Assembly (NCBI GenBank): GCA_002369315.1
Contig: DFDW01000001.1
Span: forward strand, 83,387-147,386
Length of the DNA: 64,000 bases
Reading direction: 5' to 3'
Source: Ruminococcaceae bacterium UBA3818
GTDB lineage: Bacteria; Bacillota; Clostridia; Oscillospirales; Ruminococcaceae
The translations under genes and the position numbers were made by a program. The notes beneath the pieces are model-generated. The model was given only the letters and a program-made list of their open reading frames with translations. It searched no databases and was not told the origin of the DNA. Positions 31,591 through 39,964 of the stretch are shown piece after piece. How positions within the stretch are numbered: the stretch's first letter is position 1; the number at the start of each line of letters is the position of its first letter.

Positions 31591-31834
31591 CCTTCCAGTT
31601 CCACCATTTGCATTTTTCCGGATCCGGGTTCGGCGTTTGGGCAAAGTACACGGCGCAGCAGTAGACATACAATACGCACCTGTCCTGATAGCCATGCATT
31701 GCGCAGTCACGGTCGTACATCTCCTGCGGATCCTGACCGCGCAGATCTTCTATCCGGAAAATCCCCAGCGATTCCAGATGCTCTGCCATATTTTTTCCCA
31801 CGCCCGGAATGTCCAGCAAAGAGGAGCCGGTCAT
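31565..31834 (-). CDS. Helix-hairpin-helix Cdd1-like protein
   Basis: 89 residues from the ATG at 31834, which overlaps the ArsC-like gene stop (ATGA). The Cdd1 (pathogenicity-locus) family core is clear: LLDIPGVGKNMAEHLESLGI (helix-hairpin-helix, residues about 7-26), DLRGQDPQEMYDRDC and DRCVLYVYCCAVYFAQTP, with WWNWKD near the end. HhH motifs bind DNA backbone non-specifically, but no function is proven for this family. Middle gene of an ArsC-like/Cdd1/VanZ operon. Confidence 0.87.
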   Translation of the reverse strand: MTGSSLLDIPGVGKNMAEHLESLGIFRIEDLRGQDPQEMYDRDCAMHGYQDRCVLYVYCCAVYFAQTPNPDPEKCKWWNWKDGCVEPKE

Positions 31835-32184
31835 TTTTTCAGAGCCGCCTCCCACTCTTTCTCCCGGAACCCGACCAAAACCCGGTCTTCCGCCAGGAGG
31901 ATCGGCCGCTTGACCAGCATCCCGTCTTGTGCCAGCAGCGCATATTGCTCCTCCTCACTCAAAGAGGAAAGCTTGTCCTTGATTCCCAGTTCTTTATACA
32001 AGCGACCGCTGGTATTAAAAAAGCGCTTGAGCGGCAATCCGCTTTTTTGGTGCCAAAGCGCCAGTTCCGCCGCGGTCGGGTTTTCCTCCTTGATATGACG
32101 CCGGTCAAAGGAAAATCCGTTTGCTTCCAGCCATTTGGCCGCTTTTTGACAGGTCGTGCAGGTTGGGTATTCTATCAACAGCAT
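31831..32184 (-). CDS. ArsC/Spx-family thioredoxin-fold protein
   Basis: 117 residues, ATG with GGGAGG upstream (a TTG one codon earlier is less likely). ArsC/Spx fold: MLLIEYPTCTTCQKAAKWLEANG (core YPTCTTCQKAAKWLE, CxxC at residues 9-12), FNTSGRLYKELGIKDKL and LVKRPILLAEDRVLVGFREKEW (core MLVKRPILLAEDRVLVGF). It could be an arsenate reductase-like or YffB/Spx-like redox protein; the CxxC and the lack of the RNA-polymerase contact residues that I can recognise leave this open. First gene of its operon. Confidence 0.88.
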   Translation of the reverse strand: MLLIEYPTCTTCQKAAKWLEANGFSFDRRHIKEENPTAAELALWHQKSGLPLKRFFNTSGRLYKELGIKDKLSSLSEEEQYALLAQDGMLVKRPILLAEDRVLVGFREKEWEAALKK

Positions 32185-32248
32185 CAAAAACGCCTCCCAA
32201 TATAAAATAGAAATGGAGCATTGCCCAAAAAAGAATCTGCTTTTATGC

Positions 32249-32368
32249 TCAGGCTATGTCACGCAGATCCCGGCGGGCTTCCTGTTCGGTATCCGCCGAA
32301 AAAACGAACCGGCCTTTTGCGTCAAAAACTTCCACATGTCCGTTGACCCATTTCATCGTATACTCCAT
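32249..32368 (-). CDS. Small conserved protein, 39 residues, unknown function
   Basis: ATG with AAAGG upstream and an ordinary stop. The sequence MKWVNGHVEVFDAKGRFVFSAD then TEQEARRDLRDI predicts two beta strands and a helix, a pattern I have met in short clostridial hypothetical proteins. It lies alone between the ArsC operon and the zinc-ribbon gene. Support comes from the ribosome site and the amphipathic, folded character of the sequence; function unknown. Confidence 0.6.
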   Translation of the reverse strand: MEYTMKWVNGHVEVFDAKGRFVFSADTEQEARRDLRDIA

Positions 32369-32440
32369 GATAAAACCCGCCTTTCTTTGATTCTGGCTTT
32401 ATTTTATCAGGAGTTGTGTCCCAAAAAACGGACTGCATTG

Positions 32441-32483
32441 AAAAAGGAACCGGCTTTTCACAGGCTCTCTGTGAAAAGCCGGT
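32441..32483 (-). terminator. Intrinsic terminator of the zinc-ribbon gene
   Basis: 15-bp stem ACCGGCTTTTCACAG / CTGTGAAAAGCCGGT with a 5-base loop; T-rich stretch at its minus-strand 3' side (CCTTTTTC). Confidence 0.9.
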
Positions 32484-32486
32484 ATT

Positions 32487-33734
32487 TTACAGTAAATCGT
32501 CACATGCCATATAAGCGCCAATCGAAACCGCCGTACCGCTGTCCGGTCCGTCGAATTGGAAAGAACCGTAACATTCCAGGCCTGACAATGTCATGGAAAA
32601 ATCCGCTTGATAAATTCCGCTCTCTTCATCCAGGTAAATTTCGCTCAAATCCACATACGGGAGGATCTCCTCATATCCCATCCCGATATAGATTTCATCG
32701 GAAAACCAGGCCTCTTGTGTCATTTCCACATAGGAAATCAGGCTTTGACCGGTACAGTCCACATCGTCGGTCGCAAAGTACAGGCCCCAATCCGGATAGA
32801 AGAAAACCGTGCCCGAATCATGCGGATACAGCTCATACTCTTCGCCGAAAAAATCCCACATTTGCTGCAGGGCTTCTCCGATATACCAGATACCGGTTCC
32901 AACGCTGGCGTTGGTGCCGGTGGAGTTGTCTTCCTCATAGGTAAAATACATCAGGTAATTGACGATACCGTCGTTTTCATCATAATACGCGGCAAAATAT
33001 TGTTCGCCGTCCTGCCCGATGAGCATGTCTTCGACATCTTCTATTTCTATTTCCGGCAGATACAGCTGCGCGGCGGACAAAGCTTCCTCCCGATTCATAC
33101 CGATAGATACGCCACAGACAGTAAAGCCCACATCCCGGTCACTGGCTATCAGCATATCGATCCGGCCGGTTTCTTCGCTTACCGTGACCAGCAAAGAGCC
33201 ATCCAGATTGGTGTACGTACTGTTCTCCCCGGTTAAAACCACGCCGGTCGCCGCCTTAAAATCCTCCAAGGTCCAGCCAAGACAACGGCTCAATTCTTTT
33301 TCGACTACTGGCGCTTCAACAAGGGAAACCTCCTCGATTTCGCCGGATCCCTTCTCCATGATCTGGTTGACCACCGTATACACCAGAATACCGCCGACCA
33401 CAAACAGCGCCAGCACTAACAAGGCGATGGCAATCACCACCGGAACGATCCATTTATTCTTTTTGCGTGGCGGAACTGTGGCCGGACTGCCGGGCACCGA
33501 TGCCGGAGGGATGGGGCCGCTGCCAAAAGGCACAGGAGCCCCGTTGGCGTCTGCCTGCTCCTGCTGATCTGTATTCGGATTGAAGTCCACCGCTTTTTGC
33601 GGCAGTTTTGGCGCAAATCCATCGTCTGATAAATCGTCAGGCTTCCGCGGTTGGGTCGATTCTATTTTCTGGCCGCACCGGGGGCAAAAAAGGTCTTTTT
33701 CTTCTAAAGTCTGGCCGCAGCGGCTGCAAAACAT
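32487..33734 (-). CDS. Zinc-ribbon, membrane-anchored protein with large extracellular domain
   Basis: 415 residues from the ATG at 33734 (AAGGAGG seven bases upstream). N-terminal double zinc ribbon CSRCGQ-x9-FCPRCGQ (about residues 3-21), a proline-rich linker, one membrane helix (about 94-118, WIVPVVIAIALLVLALFVVGG), then an acidic exported domain of about 290 residues with two repeat-like modules (WTLEDFKAATGVVLTG and GVSIGMNREEALSAAQLYLPEIE; later IYIGMGYEEILPYVDLSEIY). The GMxxEEIL patterns suggest a tandem lectin- or PBP-associated fold. Function unknown. Confidence 0.75.
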   Translation of the reverse strand: MFCSRCGQTLEEKDLFCPRCGQKIESTQPRKPDDLSDDGFAPKLPQKAVDFNPNTDQQEQADANGAPVPFGSGPIPPASVPGSPATVPPRKKNKWIVPVVIAIALLVLALFVVGGILVYTVVNQIMEKGSGEIEEVSLVEAPVVEKELSRCLGWTLEDFKAATGVVLTGENSTYTNLDGSLLVTVSEETGRIDMLIASDRDVGFTVCGVSIGMNREEALSAAQLYLPEIEIEDVEDMLIGQDGEQYFAAYYDENDGIVNYLMYFTYEEDNSTGTNASVGTGIWYIGEALQQMWDFFGEEYELYPHDSGTVFFYPDWGLYFATDDVDCTGQSLISYVEMTQEAWFSDEIYIGMGYEEILPYVDLSEIYLDEESGIYQADFSMTLSGLECYGSFQFDGPDSGTAVSIGAYMACDDLL

Positions 33735-33797
33735 AGCCAATCCTCCTTTTTCTTGTTTTCCTTATCATATCGTAAAACGGGCTGAATTTCAACAAAA

Positions 33798-33829
33798 ATC
33801 CCCTGCGGAACAATCCATCCGCAGGGGAT
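33798..33829 (-). terminator. Intrinsic terminator
   Basis: ATCCCCTGCGG / CCGCAGGGGAT stem; T-run on the minus-strand 3' side (from plus 33791-33797). Closes the activase operon, six bases after the stop codon at 33835. Confidence 0.8.
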
Positions 33830-33834
33830 TTTAA

Positions 33835-35130
33835 TTAAACGTTCGTTACAGCGGCCGGTTCCTTCGTTTTTTCTTGCTCCGGAAGATTTTCCCTTGCCAC
33901 CGCTAGCATCAGCTTGATGCGGTTTTCCTGATTCACGCGGGTTGCGCCGGGGTCATAGTCGATGGGCACAATATTGGCCTGCGGATAAAGGCTTTTGATT
34001 TTCCGGATCATGCCTTTACCCACAATATGATTGGGCAAACAACCGAACGGCTGGGCGCAGACGATGTTTTGATAGCCGCTTTCCACCAGTTCGACCATTT
34101 CCGCCGTTAAAAGCCAGCCCTCGCCCATCTTGCATCCGTATCCGATCATTGGCTCCACCATCTTTTTCACTTTCTGGTAAGCCGACGGCGCCACAAAACG
34201 GGAATGTCTCTTTGCCGCCTCGATTACCGCGGCCTCGATCCTGGTCAAATACTGCATCAAAAGATCGATCACCATGTATTTCGCGCGGCTGCCGCCGTAC
34301 AGTTTAATGTCTTCCAGACGGTTATCCACTTTAAAAAGCATAAAACCAATAACGCCCGGCACCATTACCTCGCAATCCTGCCCATGCAGGAAGGCTTCCA
34401 GGTTATTGTTTCCCAAGGGGGAGTATTTGACATAAATCTCTCCGACCACACCTACCTTGGTCACGCACCGCGGCGTGATCGGCAGTGCGGCATATTCATC
34501 GGATATGGCGTTCAGATTTTCCCTGACCTCTTTCAGATTCAGCCCTTTTCCAGCCGAAAGCTGTTTCGTCAGCCGATCGACCCACCGGTCCAGCAGTTTC
34601 TGACTGCTTCCCGGTACGGTTTCATAAGGCATCGTCTGATTGTGTAAAAGCACCAGCAAATCTCCGTATGCCAATACTGCCAATGCTTTGCGCAAAAGAG
34701 GCAGCGTCAGCTGAAAGCCGCTGTTCTTCTCCAGACCGGACAGGTTTAAAGAAATCACCGGCATGTAGTCCAATCCCGCTTTTTTCAGCGCCTTACGCAA
34801 AAGGTGGATATAGTTGGAAGCCCGGCATCCGCCGCCGGTCTGGGTGATTAAAAGCGCTGTTTTATGCAAATCGTACTTTCCGCTTTGCAGCGCGTCCATA
34901 AACTGACCGATGACCAGCAGCGCCGGATAACATGTATCGTTATGTACATATTTCAGTCCTGCATCCACCACCGCCTGGCCGCCGTTTTGCAGAATTTCCA
35001 GCTTGTAGCCATATTCCTCAAATACCTTCAGCAGGAATCCAAAATGAACCGGCAGCATGTTCGGCACCAATATGGTATAATCATTTTTCATCTCCCGGGT
35101 AAATTCCACCCGCTCCATTTCCTGGCTCAT
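33835..35130 (-). CDS. C-terminal part of a split 2-hydroxyacyl-CoA dehydratase activase system
   Basis: 431 residues, ATG with AAAGGAGG seven bases upstream, overlapping the larger gene by 4 bases (ATGA). The sequence corresponds to the C-terminal half of the about 1400-residue clostridial activase-dehydratase proteins: FLLKVFEEYGYKLEIL, PALLVIGQFMDAL, GGGCRASNYIHLLRKAL and QPFGCLPNHIVGKGMI. Its cysteines (for example GGGCRA, GYGCKMGEG and AQPFGCLP) probably bind a 4Fe-4S cluster. The reaction is uncertain; no dehydratase subunit genes (hgdAB) or CoA-transferase lie nearby. Confidence 0.85.
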   Translation of the reverse strand: MSQEMERVEFTREMKNDYTILVPNMLPVHFGFLLKVFEEYGYKLEILQNGGQAVVDAGLKYVHNDTCYPALLVIGQFMDALQSGKYDLHKTALLITQTGGGCRASNYIHLLRKALKKAGLDYMPVISLNLSGLEKNSGFQLTLPLLRKALAVLAYGDLLVLLHNQTMPYETVPGSSQKLLDRWVDRLTKQLSAGKGLNLKEVRENLNAISDEYAALPITPRCVTKVGVVGEIYVKYSPLGNNNLEAFLHGQDCEVMVPGVIGFMLFKVDNRLEDIKLYGGSRAKYMVIDLLMQYLTRIEAAVIEAAKRHSRFVAPSAYQKVKKMVEPMIGYGCKMGEGWLLTAEMVELVESGYQNIVCAQPFGCLPNHIVGKGMIRKIKSLYPQANIVPIDYDPGATRVNQENRIKLMLAVARENLPEQEKTKEPAAVTNV

Positions 35131-38054
35131 TGGGCCGCCTCCTTTCCAAGTCCCAGAGCGGCGAACAGGCTGCGCAGCCGAATCTTAACCGCGCCCAGGT
35201 TGGTGATTTCATCGATTTTGATCTGGGTGTAAATCCGTTCTTTTTCTTCCAGGATCCGCCGCACCTCATCGGTGGTAATCGCGTCGACCCCGCAACCGAA
35301 AGACACCAGCTGCACAAGGTTGATCCTCGGATCGTTCCACTCGCCCACCAATTTGGCAGCGGCATACAGGCGGGAATGATAGGTCCATTGATTCAGCACC
35401 TTTACGGGGAATTTCTCCGCCAGATGGCTGATGGAATCTTCCGACACCACCACCGCGCCCAAATCACAGATCAGCGTATCGATTCCGTGATTGACTTCCG
35501 GGTCCAGATGGTACGGACGGCCTGACAGCACGATCACCGGCATATTTTTTTCCTTTGCCAGCGCCAGGTATTCCTCTCCTTTGGCACGGATTTTCGCCAT
35601 ATATGCCCCATATTCCGCATAAGCGGCGTCGGACGCTTCTTTCACATCCCTTAAGCCGATATCGACAAAATATTTGCACAAGATTTTATGCATGTGGGAC
35701 GGGAAATCTTTCCGGCGGTGCAGGCCCACATAATCGTTGATATAACGCACCCGCTGCATTTGCGTAACGTTTGCGCCGATCACCTCCGGATAATAAGCCA
35801 CCACCGGGCAGTTATAATGATTGTCCCCCATCTGCTCATCCAGGTTATAGGACATGCAGGGATAAAAAATCGTATCGATCCCCTCGTCCAGCAGCGCCTG
35901 GACGTGCCCATGCATCAGCTTCGCCGGGAAGCAAACTGTGTCCGACGGAATGGTGGCCTGCCCTTTTAAGTACAGCTTGCGGTTGGAAGCCGGAGAAGTA
36001 ACGACCTCAAATCCCAAACGGGTAAAAAAGGTGTGCCAAAAAGGCAGCAGTTCAAACATATTCAGTCCCATCGGGATGCCGATTTTGCCGCGGAAACCCG
36101 CCTGAGGACAGTAAGTCTCCAGCAGGTTCCATTTGTAGTCATACAGGCTATACCGTTCCGCCTGTGTGTAGTTGTTCAGCGGTTTTTCACACCGATTGCC
36201 GCCGATAAAGCGCCGTCCGTCATTGAAAGTGTTGATGGTCAGCCGGCAGTTGTTGGAGCAGCCCCGGCAGGTGACCGCCTGGACCTTGTGGGTAAAGGTT
36301 TGCAGCTGTTCCTGGGTCAGGATACTGCTCTGGTCCCTTGCGTGTTTTTTGGCGAACAGTGCCGCGCCGTATGCGCCCATCAACCCGGAGATATTCGGAC
36401 GCACTACATCGCGCCCAATCTCCTGCTCGAAAGCCCGCAGGACCGCGTCGTTGAGGAATGTACCGCCCTGCACCACGATATGCTTGCCCAAGTCATCAGC
36501 CGAAGCGGCGCGAATCACTTTATAAAGGGCGTTTTTCACCACGCTGATCGACAGCCCTGCCGAAATATTCTCTATGCTGGCGCCGTCTTTCTGCGCCTGC
36601 TTGACCGATGAGTTCATAAATACGGTGCAGCGGGAGCCCAAATCGACCGGGCGGTCGGCAAAGATCCCTTTTTGCGCGAAATCGGCAATTGAATCTCCCA
36701 GCGCGCCGGCAAAAGTCTGCAAAAAGGATCCGCAGCCGGAGGAACAGGCCTCGTTTAAAAAAATATTGTCAATGACATGATTTCGAATCTTAAAGCACTT
36801 GATATCCTGTCCGCCGATGTCGATGATAAAGTCCACATCCGGCCGGAATTTTTCCGCCGCCGTATAGTGTGCAATCGTCTCAACCAGCCCAAAATCGATA
36901 CCAAATGCGTTTTTGATGATCTCCTCCCCGTAGCCGGTAGATGCGGAAGAGAGCACTTTGGCATTCGGGTAGTCCCGGTAAAAATCGGTCAGGAAATCCC
37001 GGATCAGCGGCACCGGATTTCCGGAATTGGGAAGATAGCGAGAGCAGATGATATTTTCATCCTGGTCGATAACCACTGCCTTGACCGTAGTGGAACCGGC
37101 ATCGATCCCGATATAAACTTTCCGGGCGTCGGCCCCATCCACCTGCGGGACCGTGTCTTTGGCGTGGCGGGCACAGAACTCGTCGTATTCTGCCTGGCTT
37201 CGAAAAAGCGGTTCGCAGCTTTTGTAGTTCTCTTTTGCGGTGTATTGGGTGATTCGATCCGCCGCCTCCAGCAAATCGAAAGTCTGGGAACCGGGGGTCA
37301 TGGCAGCACCCATGGCCACATAATAAAGGGAGTTATCCGGGCAGATGCCGGTCAGCCCCAAAATCCGGTCAAAAGCTGCCCGCAGCTCGGACAGGAAAGT
37401 CAGGGGCCCGCCTAAATAAACAACCTTTCCCTCGATCACCCGGCCCTGAGCCAGCCCTGCGATGGTCTGGTTTACGACTGCCGCGAAAATACTGGCGGAC
37501 ACATCATTTTTGCGGGCGCCCTGATTCAAAAGCGGCTGAATATCCGATTTGGCAAATACGCCGCACCTGGACGCGATGGTATAAATTTTTTCATAGTCCT
37601 TTGCCATCTCGTTCATCTGATCCGGCGTAATATTCAAAAGGGTGGCCATCTGGTCGATGAACGCACCTGTACCGCCGGCACAGGAACCGTTCATTCGAAC
37701 CTCCAGCCCCCCTTGCAGAAACAGAATCTTCGCATCCTCTCCTCCCAGTTCGATGACGACATCGGTTCCCGGAAGCAGGCGGTTAACCGCCACACGAGTG
37801 GCGTAAACCTCCTGTACAAACGGCAGTCCCAAACTTTCCGCCAGTCCCATGCCGGCGGAACCGGAGACAGCGATCTGCATGCGCGGCGACTGTGGGAACT
37901 TTTCCGCAATGCGGCAAAGCATCCCGGACGCTTTTTCCGTTATGCGGGAAAAATGCCGTTCATACTCCTGATATACAATGTTTTCCTCCTCATCGAGCAC
38001 CACACATTTAAGCGTTGTGGACCCGACATCCAATCCAATTTTCACTTTTCTCAC
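35127..38054 (-). CDS. CoA-dehydratase activase with two BcrA/BadF-type ATPase domains
   Basis: 975 residues, GTG start (a second GTG three codons in has a slightly better spacing). Two tandem actin-fold ATPase domains: IGLDVGSTTLKCVVLDEEE at residue 5 and IGIDAGSTTVKAVVIDQDE at about 315, each with its cluster cysteines (NGSCAGGTGAF; ACSSGCGSFLQTF). Then a DUF2229/CoA-activase region (about 640-870, GCSNNCRLTI, PMGLNMFELLPFWHTFF core PMGLNMFELLPFW). Activases pump one electron at ATP cost into radical dehydratases. Length suggests a full activase that is elsewhere fused with the next gene. Confidence 0.9.
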   Translation of the reverse strand: MRKVKIGLDVGSTTLKCVVLDEEENIVYQEYERHFSRITEKASGMLCRIAEKFPQSPRMQIAVSGSAGMGLAESLGLPFVQEVYATRVAVNRLLPGTDVVIELGGEDAKILFLQGGLEVRMNGSCAGGTGAFIDQMATLLNITPDQMNEMAKDYEKIYTIASRCGVFAKSDIQPLLNQGARKNDVSASIFAAVVNQTIAGLAQGRVIEGKVVYLGGPLTFLSELRAAFDRILGLTGICPDNSLYYVAMGAAMTPGSQTFDLLEAADRITQYTAKENYKSCEPLFRSQAEYDEFCARHAKDTVPQVDGADARKVYIGIDAGSTTVKAVVIDQDENIICSRYLPNSGNPVPLIRDFLTDFYRDYPNAKVLSSASTGYGEEIIKNAFGIDFGLVETIAHYTAAEKFRPDVDFIIDIGGQDIKCFKIRNHVIDNIFLNEACSSGCGSFLQTFAGALGDSIADFAQKGIFADRPVDLGSRCTVFMNSSVKQAQKDGASIENISAGLSISVVKNALYKVIRAASADDLGKHIVVQGGTFLNDAVLRAFEQEIGRDVVRPNISGLMGAYGAALFAKKHARDQSSILTQEQLQTFTHKVQAVTCRGCSNNCRLTINTFNDGRRFIGGNRCEKPLNNYTQAERYSLYDYKWNLLETYCPQAGFRGKIGIPMGLNMFELLPFWHTFFTRLGFEVVTSPASNRKLYLKGQATIPSDTVCFPAKLMHGHVQALLDEGIDTIFYPCMSYNLDEQMGDNHYNCPVVAYYPEVIGANVTQMQRVRYINDYVGLHRRKDFPSHMHKILCKYFVDIGLRDVKEASDAAYAEYGAYMAKIRAKGEEYLALAKEKNMPVIVLSGRPYHLDPEVNHGIDTLICDLGAVVVSEDSISHLAEKFPVKVLNQWTYHSRLYAAAKLVGEWNDPRINLVQLVSFGCGVDAITTDEVRRILEEKERIYTQIKIDEITNLGAVKIRLRSLFAALGLGKEAAQ

Positions 38055-38077
38055 CTTCCTGAACCCTGTACAAGCAA

Positions 38078-39964
38078 TTATGCGGAAATTTTTTCAAATT
38101 GGCTATTATATAAATCGGCGTAAAAGCCATTTTTTTTCATTAATTCATCGTGCGTCCCCTGTTCCACAATGTCGCCATCTTTCAAGCATAAGATCAAATC
38201 GGCATTTTTGATGGTGGACAGCCGGTGCGCAATGACAAAACTGGTCCGTCCGGCCATCAGGTTATCCATCGCTTTCTGGATCGAAATTTCCGTCCGGGTA
38301 TCCACCGAACTGGTAGCCTCGTCCAAAATCATGATCCTCGCGTCGGATAAAATGGCCCGCGCAATCGTCAAAAGCTGTTTTTGCCCCTGGGAGACGTTGG
38401 TTGCTTCTTCGTTCAGCTGCATCTGGTAGCCACCGGGCAAAGTGCGGATAAAGTGGTCCACCTGTGCTGCTTTTGCCGCCGCGATCACTTCTTCATCGGT
38501 GGCGTCCAGCCGGCCATAGCGAATATTCTCCATGATTGTGCCGTTGAAAAGCCAGGTATCCTGCAATACCATACCGAATTCTGTGCGCAGATCTTCCTTG
38601 GTAAATTGGTCTATATTGTGCCCATCGATAAAAATATCTCCGGCGTCAATATCGTGAAAGCGCATCAAAAGCTTGACCAGCGTTGTCTTGCCGGCGCCGG
38701 TTGGGCCGACAATCGCCACTTTCTGTCCGGCTTTCACGTCGGCGGAAAAATCCTTGATGATCACCTCGTCCGGGCCGTATCCAAAACGGACATGGGAAAA
38801 GCGCACGTCTCCTTTCAGCCGGATTTGATTTGCCGCCGGTTCCTCACCCCGATGGGCCAGCGACAGACGCGGCTCGATTGCCGCCTCTTCCGGCTCTTCC
38901 AAAAACGCAAAGACCCGTTCTGCCGCCGCCACCGTCATCTGCAGCTGGTTGGCGATGTTGGCCATTTGGGTGATGGGATGGGTAAAATTGCGTACATACT
39001 GGATAAATGCCTGAATGCCGCCGATGGTCATGGTCCCGCCTGCCGCCATGGAGGCGCCCATAATACAGATGACGACGTATCCCAGATTCCCCACAAATCC
39101 CATAATAGGCTGCATCAATCCGGATAAAAACTGCGCTTTCCATCCTGCATTGTATAATTTTTTATTTTGCTCGTCAAACGCTTTCACGGATTTTTCTTCT
39201 CCGTTAAAAGCTTTGACCACCAGGTGACCACCGTACATTTCTTCCACATGTCCGTTTACCGTCCCGAGGTATTTTTGCTGGTCTCTGAAGTACCCCTGGG
39301 ATTTTTTCATGACCCCTGTGACCAGCAGTAAGGACAGCGGCAAAATGCACAAAGCAACCAATGTCAGCTTCCAGCTGATACTCAGCATCATAATCAGCAC
39401 ACCGACCATGGAGGTGATGGAAGTAATCAGCTGGGTAATGCTTTGGTTCAGGCTTTGACTTAGCGTATCCACATCGTTGGTGATACGGGAGAGGATCTCC
39501 CCCTGGCTGATCCGATGGAAGTACCCCAGCGGCAGCCGGTTGATTTTTTGGATAATCTGCTGCCGCAGGTTATAGGACACCTTGGCCGAAATCCCCGCCA
39601 TGGTAAAGCCCTGGATATAGGAAAACAGGGCGCTGAACAAATACAGGGCCAGCAGCGTCAGCAAAACCATGCCGATGTAACCGAAGTCTATGGCGCCGTC
39701 CCCACCGGCAATCACGGCCATGATCCCCTTTGCCAATTCATCCGTCGCTTTCGCCAGAACTTTTGGTCCTACGATTGTAAATACCGTGGAAACAGCGGCG
39801 CATAAAAGCACCATGAGAATCGCCCAATGAAAAGGCTTGAGATAAAAAAGCAGTTTTCCGGTGCTTTCTTTCCAGTTTTTCGCTTTTTCGCCCACCATCA
39901 TCTTCCCGCCCGGTCCATGGCCGCGCATCGGCCCCCGGGGAGCGGCACTTCGTTCCCGGCTCAC
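38078..39964 (-). CDS. ABC exporter half, ATPase/permease (canonical-Walker-B subunit)
   Basis: 628 residues, GTG start overlapping the upstream gene by 4 bases (GTGA), with AAAGGAGGAG ahead. Six-helix exporter domain (about 40-330) and an ATPase with Walker A VGPTGAGKTTL (about 418), signature NVSQGQKQLL (an atypical SQGQ) and Walker B MILDEATSSVD with the catalytic Glu. The N-terminus is short and glycine-rich. It forms a heterodimer with the 720-residue partner; the altered signature here faces the partner's degenerate site, as in TM287/288-like exporters. Confidence 0.92.
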   Translation of the reverse strand: MSRERSAAPRGPMRGHGPGGKMMVGEKAKNWKESTGKLLFYLKPFHWAILMVLLCAAVSTVFTIVGPKVLAKATDELAKGIMAVIAGGDGAIDFGYIGMVLLTLLALYLFSALFSYIQGFTMAGISAKVSYNLRQQIIQKINRLPLGYFHRISQGEILSRITNDVDTLSQSLNQSITQLITSITSMVGVLIMMLSISWKLTLVALCILPLSLLLVTGVMKKSQGYFRDQQKYLGTVNGHVEEMYGGHLVVKAFNGEEKSVKAFDEQNKKLYNAGWKAQFLSGLMQPIMGFVGNLGYVVICIMGASMAAGGTMTIGGIQAFIQYVRNFTHPITQMANIANQLQMTVAAAERVFAFLEEPEEAAIEPRLSLAHRGEEPAANQIRLKGDVRFSHVRFGYGPDEVIIKDFSADVKAGQKVAIVGPTGAGKTTLVKLLMRFHDIDAGDIFIDGHNIDQFTKEDLRTEFGMVLQDTWLFNGTIMENIRYGRLDATDEEVIAAAKAAQVDHFIRTLPGGYQMQLNEEATNVSQGQKQLLTIARAILSDARIMILDEATSSVDTRTEISIQKAMDNLMAGRTSFVIAHRLSTIKNADLILCLKDGDIVEQGTHDELMKKNGFYADLYNSQFEKISA

